From an uncultured Lachnospiraceae bacterium (GTDB lineage Bacteria; Bacillota; Clostridia; Lachnospirales; Lachnospiraceae): 62,631 bases of DNA. The notes beneath the pieces are model-generated. The model ran no database searches, was not told the origin of the DNA, and saw only the letters and a program-made list of their open reading frames with translations. The stretch lies in assembly GCA_948470905.1 (NCBI GenBank), contig CAOKQK010000007.1, forward strand, positions 1-62,631, read 5' to 3'. The translations under genes and the position numbers were made by a program. Positions 59,274-62,631 of the stretch are shown one piece after another (within the stretch, counting starts at the first letter, position 1; every line of letters starts with the position of its first letter).

Positions 59274-61517
59274 TTACTTCCCACGACTCATCTGTGTTTC
59301 ATTGCTTGCAGGCTCCTCCCCGCTTTCAAGGCTCTCAAGTGCATTCACTGCCAAGAGGCTTGTCTCCTCATTGAGCCGCAGCAGCTTTTGCGCCATTTTC
59401 TTGGATGCATCCGACTTATCCCGAACCTGTTCCGCCACCTTGGACGTATGGGATGTGGTTTCCACAAAGAAACGGCTGGTTGTCTGAATCTGTTCATTGA
59501 TTTGCTGCAGCTCGTCCATTACCTCTCCGCTGTGCTTGAAGACCGTATCACACTGTGCTTGAATATTGTGGATGTTCTGCACAATTTCGCCAAACAGCTC
59601 GTTGGTGTCAATCACCTGCTGCCGCCCGGTTTCTACCTGCCTCAAACTGACTTCCGACTGCTCAATCATATCAGAGGTATCCTCTTTCATCCCCTGCAGC
59701 AAGCCCTCGATATCGGAAACGGACCGCACTGTTTTTGCCGCCAGCGCTTCTATGTTGGATGCCACCACAGAAAACCCTTTGCCGTGGACACCGGCGCGCG
59801 ACGCCTCAATGGAGGCATTGAGCGAAAGAATGTTCGTTTTCCTGGATATGTCCTTGATGCTCTCCAGGATCTCCTCAATCTGCCTGCAGCGCATATTAAG
59901 CTGGCCGGATAGTTCATTGGCTTTTTGTGTGGAAAAAAAGATTTCCTCCATCTTCTGCATCGTTTGCTGCATGTTCTGCGCGCCTGCTATGGATACCTCA
60001 TTGGTCTTTTCCATATTCTGCAGGACAATTTTTATACTGTTATCCGTGTTGCCCACCGAGGTATCAATAGTCTGTATGTATTCGACGCAGGTATGCAGCA
60101 GCTGCATCTGCTTCTGCATCTGGGCAGAGAGATCATTCAGATCTCCGACGATGCTTTCCAGGACAATTGAAAAGTTTGTAATCTCCCCATTGATCTCACC
60201 TGTGGAGTTATGGATTTTCTCAACCACAGTATTCAGTGTATTTTTTAACAGCGCCGTATTGTCGTCCTTCAAGGCTTCCTTTTGCACCTCCCGCCTGTCC
60301 ATCAGACGAATAAACGGCAGATAAATCAGGATGCCAATAGCAATATTAAGCGCCTGGAGGATGCTGCCCGACAGGTGTCCGCCGGTTGCCAGATATCCGC
60401 TGACCAAAGGCGGCATCGCCCAATGAACCTCCGTTACAACCCGGGCTGCCAGACCGAGAGACATGGCACTCCACGAAACGAGCGTTATCGCCAGCGGCGT
60501 GAGCAAAAAAGGAATCAGCAAAATAGGGTTCAGAATCACAGGAAAGCCGAACAACACAATTTCATTCATGTTGAAGACCGCAAATATACCGCCCATTTTG
60601 GCGATACTGCGCATATACCGGCTCCTGGCAATAATCAACACCGCAATGATGATGCATAACGACGTACCTGCACCCCCCATAAATACAAACGTATCCAGAA
60701 AGCCCTTGCTGATAATGGCAAGCTGCCCGTCAAACGCATCGTGATTCGAGGCATACAGGTTGGTATTATGGATAAGATTCTCGCCAAAGGCGCTGACCAT
60801 AATGCTATCCATAACATTTCCGCCATGAATACCAAAGAACCAGAAAATATGGATGCCGAATACCAGAAACAAGGTTCCAAGAAGCCCGCCGCCATCAGCG
60901 GCTGAAAAAAGAAACGACAGGCCAGTATAAATCCACTCGTCAGCCCCTTTGCCGGAGGTCATCAATATAATGCCGTTTGTAAGGGCAATGCAAAAAACGG
61001 ACAGCATGACAGGGAACAGGGCGGCAAACATTTGCTGCACCTCCTCCGGCGTATCCTCCGAAATGTTAATTTTAAGGCGGGAAAATATACGATATAGCTC
61101 GGTGGCTAAAATCGCGATAAGGATAGCTCCAAAAAGCCCGCCGGAACCCAATCTGCTCAGCGAGATACCTCCATCCGCGGTTGTAACGCAAATGGTCAGA
61201 TAGGCTGATACGCTTGTAAGGGCGGAGAGCGTGCCGTTAAGTTGATATTCCTTACCAAGATAATAGCCCAGGGTCCAGGCGATCAAAATTGCCATAATGG
61301 CTGTGCTGCCCAGCCAGACCGCCCCATTTACAGCCCGGATCACCCCTCCAACCGGGGTGGACAGTCCTGCCTGTACTATGTCGATGGGCATATTGTTGAT
61401 CAGCGATGCTATGGAACCCAGGATGATTACCGGAAGCGTGATGGTAAATGCCTTTTTGATGGAAATGATGTAACGGTTTTGAAATAGCCTGTCGGCCGCC
61501 TGCAAGATGTTTTCCAT
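59274..61517 (-). CDS. PTS EIIC permease fused to a chemoreceptor signalling domain
   Basis: A single frame of 747 residues (from MENILQAADRLFQNRYIISI). Residues about 1-410 form a complete lactose/cellobiose-type EIIC: about ten spans, the FWFFGIHGGNV motif (His near 231, the substrate-phosphorylation His region of ChbC-like EIICs) and MNEIVLFGFPVILNPILLIP (Glu near 319). A linker and coiled coil (about 415-540) lead to an MCP signalling domain whose tip region is SRKTNILSLNASIEASRAGV at about 560-580, with VVASNIEALAAKTV after it. No HAMP, EIIA or EIIB is in the protein or the window. The tail has no periplasmic sensor, so the permease itself would be the sensor. AGGAGGAAGGATT precedes ATG 61517. 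Confidence 0.9.
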   Translation of the reverse strand: MENILQAADRLFQNRYIISIKKAFTITLPVIILGSIASLINNMPIDIVQAGLSTPVGGVIRAVNGAVWLGSTAIMAILIAWTLGYYLGKEYQLNGTLSALTSVSAYLTICVTTADGGISLSRLGSGGLFGAILIAILATELYRIFSRLKINISEDTPEEVQQMFAALFPVMLSVFCIALTNGIILMTSGKGADEWIYTGLSFLFSAADGGGLLGTLFLVFGIHIFWFFGIHGGNVMDSIMVSAFGENLIHNTNLYASNHDAFDGQLAIISKGFLDTFVFMGGAGTSLCIIIAVLIIARSRYMRSIAKMGGIFAVFNMNEIVLFGFPVILNPILLIPFLLTPLAITLVSWSAMSLGLAARVVTEVHWAMPPLVSGYLATGGHLSGSILQALNIAIGILIYLPFIRLMDRREVQKEALKDDNTALLKNTLNTVVEKIHNSTGEINGEITNFSIVLESIVGDLNDLSAQMQKQMQLLHTCVEYIQTIDTSVGNTDNSIKIVLQNMEKTNEVSIAGAQNMQQTMQKMEEIFFSTQKANELSGQLNMRCRQIEEILESIKDISRKTNILSLNASIEASRAGVHGKGFSVVASNIEALAAKTVRSVSDIEGLLQGMKEDTSDMIEQSEVSLRQVETGRQQVIDTNELFGEIVQNIHNIQAQCDTVFKHSGEVMDELQQINEQIQTTSRFFVETTSHTSKVAEQVRDKSDASKKMAQKLLRLNEETSLLAVNALESLESGEEPASNETQMSRGK

Positions 61518-61615
61518 AATCCTTCCTCCTAGTAGTCGACGGCAAAACAATGGCAAACCAGTGTATGGCATAAAAAACTGCCAATCCTGCCTTGCCACCG
61601 TGCCATATTGCTTTG

Positions 61616-61621
61616 ATTATA
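61616..61621 (-). promoter_or_regulatory. -10 TATAAT for the EIIC-chemoreceptor gene
   Basis: On the minus strand TGATATAATC lies about 100 bp upstream of the start codon. The -35 region (ATTCAA-like at a 17-base spacing) is poor. Confidence 0.45.
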
Positions 61622-61685
61622 TCACATCTGCAGCCGTTTGAATATATAAATACAGCAATTCAGTCCTGAAAGCTACTTTTTCTCC

Positions 61686-61712
61686 AACAGTTCTGTGACC
61701 TGTCCTAGCTGT
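61686..61712. repeat. Hairpin element, family B, diverged short form
   Basis: AACAGTTCTGTGACCTGTCC then TAGCTGTTAC resembles the hairpin at 5780-5811 with a mismatched stem. As at 5780, it begins just past a stop codon, here that of the VWA gene. Confidence 0.65.
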
Positions 61713-62380
61713 TACCGTTTCCTCTTCTGGTAGTCGGCCTCAACCTCCTCCGACCAGCCGCTGGTGTCCAGGGCATAGGCGGCGCAGCCTGCAGCCGCCG
61801 ACCTCATGGCGTGTACGGCCCTGTCCACTGCCGCATACACCACGCCTGTCCCCTGTTCGTCGCACACGTAATTTACTGTCCTGTCACTGCGGATCCCAAA
61901 TTTCTGCGACTCCGCCACAGCGTCCATATTTGCGCCGATGAACAAAAATTCCCATCCGTACTTCTTCTGTTGCCGCTCCACCATCTTCTTTACCTTGTCA
62001 TAAGAATAGGTATGGCTGGCGTTTTCCAGGCCGTCCGTGGTAATGACGAACATGGTCTTCTCCGGTCTGTCCTCCTCCCTGGCGTATTTGTGAATGTTGC
62101 CTATGTGGTGGATCGCGCCGCCGACAGCGTCCAGCAGGGCGGTGCAGCCCCGCACATAGTACTCCTTCTCCGTCATTTTAGGAACCTTCTCCAAAGGGAT
62201 GCGGTCATGGAGCACCTCGCTCACATTGTCAAAGAGGACCGTGGACACATATGCCTCCCCTTCCTCCTTTCTCTGTCTCTCCATCATGGAGTTGAAGCCG
62301 CCAATGGTATCCGCCTCCAAACCTCCCATAGAACCGCTTCTGTCCAAGATAAATACAAGCTCTGTCAATCCTTTTGCCAT
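61712..62380 (-). CDS. VWA (von Willebrand A)-domain protein
   Basis: This protein of about 222 residues is a single VWA domain with the MIDAS motif LVFILDRSGSMGGLEADTIG, a threonine in VRGCTALLDAVGGA and VITTDGLENAS for the metal site. It is cytosolic by sequence, and its C-terminus is Lys/Arg-rich. The start MAKGLTELVF at 62380 is favoured by family length; an upstream ATG at 62392 is an alternative. Bacterial stand-alone VWA proteins of this type are often linked to stress or tellurite-resistance systems, but no partner is visible here. Confidence 0.83.
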   Translation of the reverse strand: MAKGLTELVFILDRSGSMGGLEADTIGGFNSMMERQRKEEGEAYVSTVLFDNVSEVLHDRIPLEKVPKMTEKEYYVRGCTALLDAVGGAIHHIGNIHKYAREEDRPEKTMFVITTDGLENASHTYSYDKVKKMVERQQKKYGWEFLFIGANMDAVAESQKFGIRSDRTVNYVCDEQGTGVVYAAVDRAVHAMRSAAAGCAAYALDTSGWSEEVEADYQKRKR

Positions 62381-62465
62381 CCTTTTGCCCATCCTTTCCC
62401 AACATGAATCAAGATTTAAAAAACTCAATTTGTCTCTGATGAGTCTATCATAAGGCAGCTTTCAC

Positions 62466-62495
62466 CAAAAAAGGTCGCCCCACAGGCGACCTTTT
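62466..62495. terminator. Bidirectional intrinsic terminator
   Basis: GGTCGCC pairs with GGCGACC across CCACA, with A-run on the left and TTTTCC on the right. It lies between the VWA gene and the gene remnant at the window edge. Confidence 0.85.
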
Positions 62496-62511
62496 CCTAA
62501 ATTTTGTAAAA

Positions 62512-62577
62512 TTATGCTTCAATAGCTTCTGCACCTGACGCCCCTGGAATTTCTTCCAGCTCAGCCGACACTTTTGC
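62512..62577 (-). pseudogene. C-terminal gene remnant, 21 codons, cut off by a possible transposon end
   Basis: On the minus strand an in-frame tail AKVSAELEEIPGASGAEAIE then A and stop ends at 62512. The codon before its first residue is TAG (62578-62580), so the reading frame is closed upstream. The adjoining sequence, AGAGCGTGTTTGAAAATTAT at the window end, looks like a transposon terminus, so the upstream part of the gene may have been displaced. The parent family is not recognised. Confidence 0.45.
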
Positions 62578-62631
62578 CTAGAGCGTGTTTGAAAATTATC
62601 AATTTTTGACTATTTTATCCAAATAAGGATT

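Noticed and set aside
59274-61517. EIIC and chemoreceptor as two adjacent genes
   Set aside because: There is no stop or start between residues 400 and 450; the linker is continuous and the second part lacks its own ribosome binding site.
1-62631. tRNA or rRNA genes
   Set aside because: No cloverleaf, CCA end or conserved rRNA block was seen in the gaps on either strand.

Overview
The window looks like the chromosome of a spore-forming, Gram-positive Clostridia, most likely Lachnospiraceae. It encodes SpoVT and a Spo0A-type DNA-binding domain, has AGGAGG-type ribosome binding sites, and shows protein styles typical of that family (GtrII membrane enzymes, EpsG, large hybrid histidine kinases). 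I see no rRNA, tRNA, phage or complete insertion sequence.

Layout. (1) About 1-30.6 kb, all minus strand, is a long surface-glycan locus. Reading from 30.6 kb down it holds an O-antigen-ligase-type membrane protein, a Wzz-like protein, a PseC-like aminotransferase, several family 2 glycosyltransferases, an FAD oxidoreductase, a second sugar aminotransferase with a GNAT acetyltransferase, GT-C/GtrII-type membrane enzymes paired with polyprenyl-phosphate glycosyltransferases, two SGNH hydrolases, a PglK-like ABC exporter, and a pseudaminic-acid block (pseF, a pseI-formyltransferase fusion, pseG). It ends with a WecE-type aminotransferase and a membrane protein. (2) 30.7-35.5 kb holds a proline-rich lipoprotein, a RelB/RelE-type toxin-antitoxin pair with a readable promoter and operator, two kinds of small repeat element, and a secreted glucosaminidase. 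(3) 35.7-46.5 kb, minus strand, is a second polysaccharide operon: a WcaJ-type initiating phosphotransferase, a Wzz-like protein, EpsG, five glycosyltransferases and a pair of DUF6077-like membrane proteins. (4) 46.7-50.3 kb has a stand-alone Spo0A C-terminal domain, a 37-residue protein with a hairpin leader, a PfkB sugar kinase, a URO-D-family protein and SpoVT. (5) 50.4-61.5 kb is a KptA homologue followed by a sensory island: an FMN-binding lipoprotein overlapping a chemoreceptor, two hybrid histidine kinases, and a PTS EIIC permease fused to a chemoreceptor signalling domain. (6) 61.7-62.6 kb has a VWA-domain protein and the tail of a broken gene.

The two strongest observations are these. 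First, a single 747-residue protein (59274-61517) joins a complete lactose/cellobiose-type EIIC with conserved His and Glu motifs to a methyl-accepting chemotaxis tail, which suggests a permease-derived sugar chemoreceptor. Second, the glycan loci are seeded with at least nine unrelated short tandem arrays. The four inside genes have units of 36, 60, 42 and 36 bp, all multiples of three. The five between genes have units of 32, 28, 35, 41 and 40 bp, none a multiple of three. This looks like locus-wide minisatellite expansion filtered by reading frame, and a possible source of variation in glycan enzymes.

Functionally, regions 1 and 3 together could build lipid-linked, pseudaminic-acid- and amino-deoxysugar-containing surface polymers. 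PseB, the RmlAB enzymes and a Wzx flippase are not in the window. All functional assignments are from reading the sequence, without database searches.
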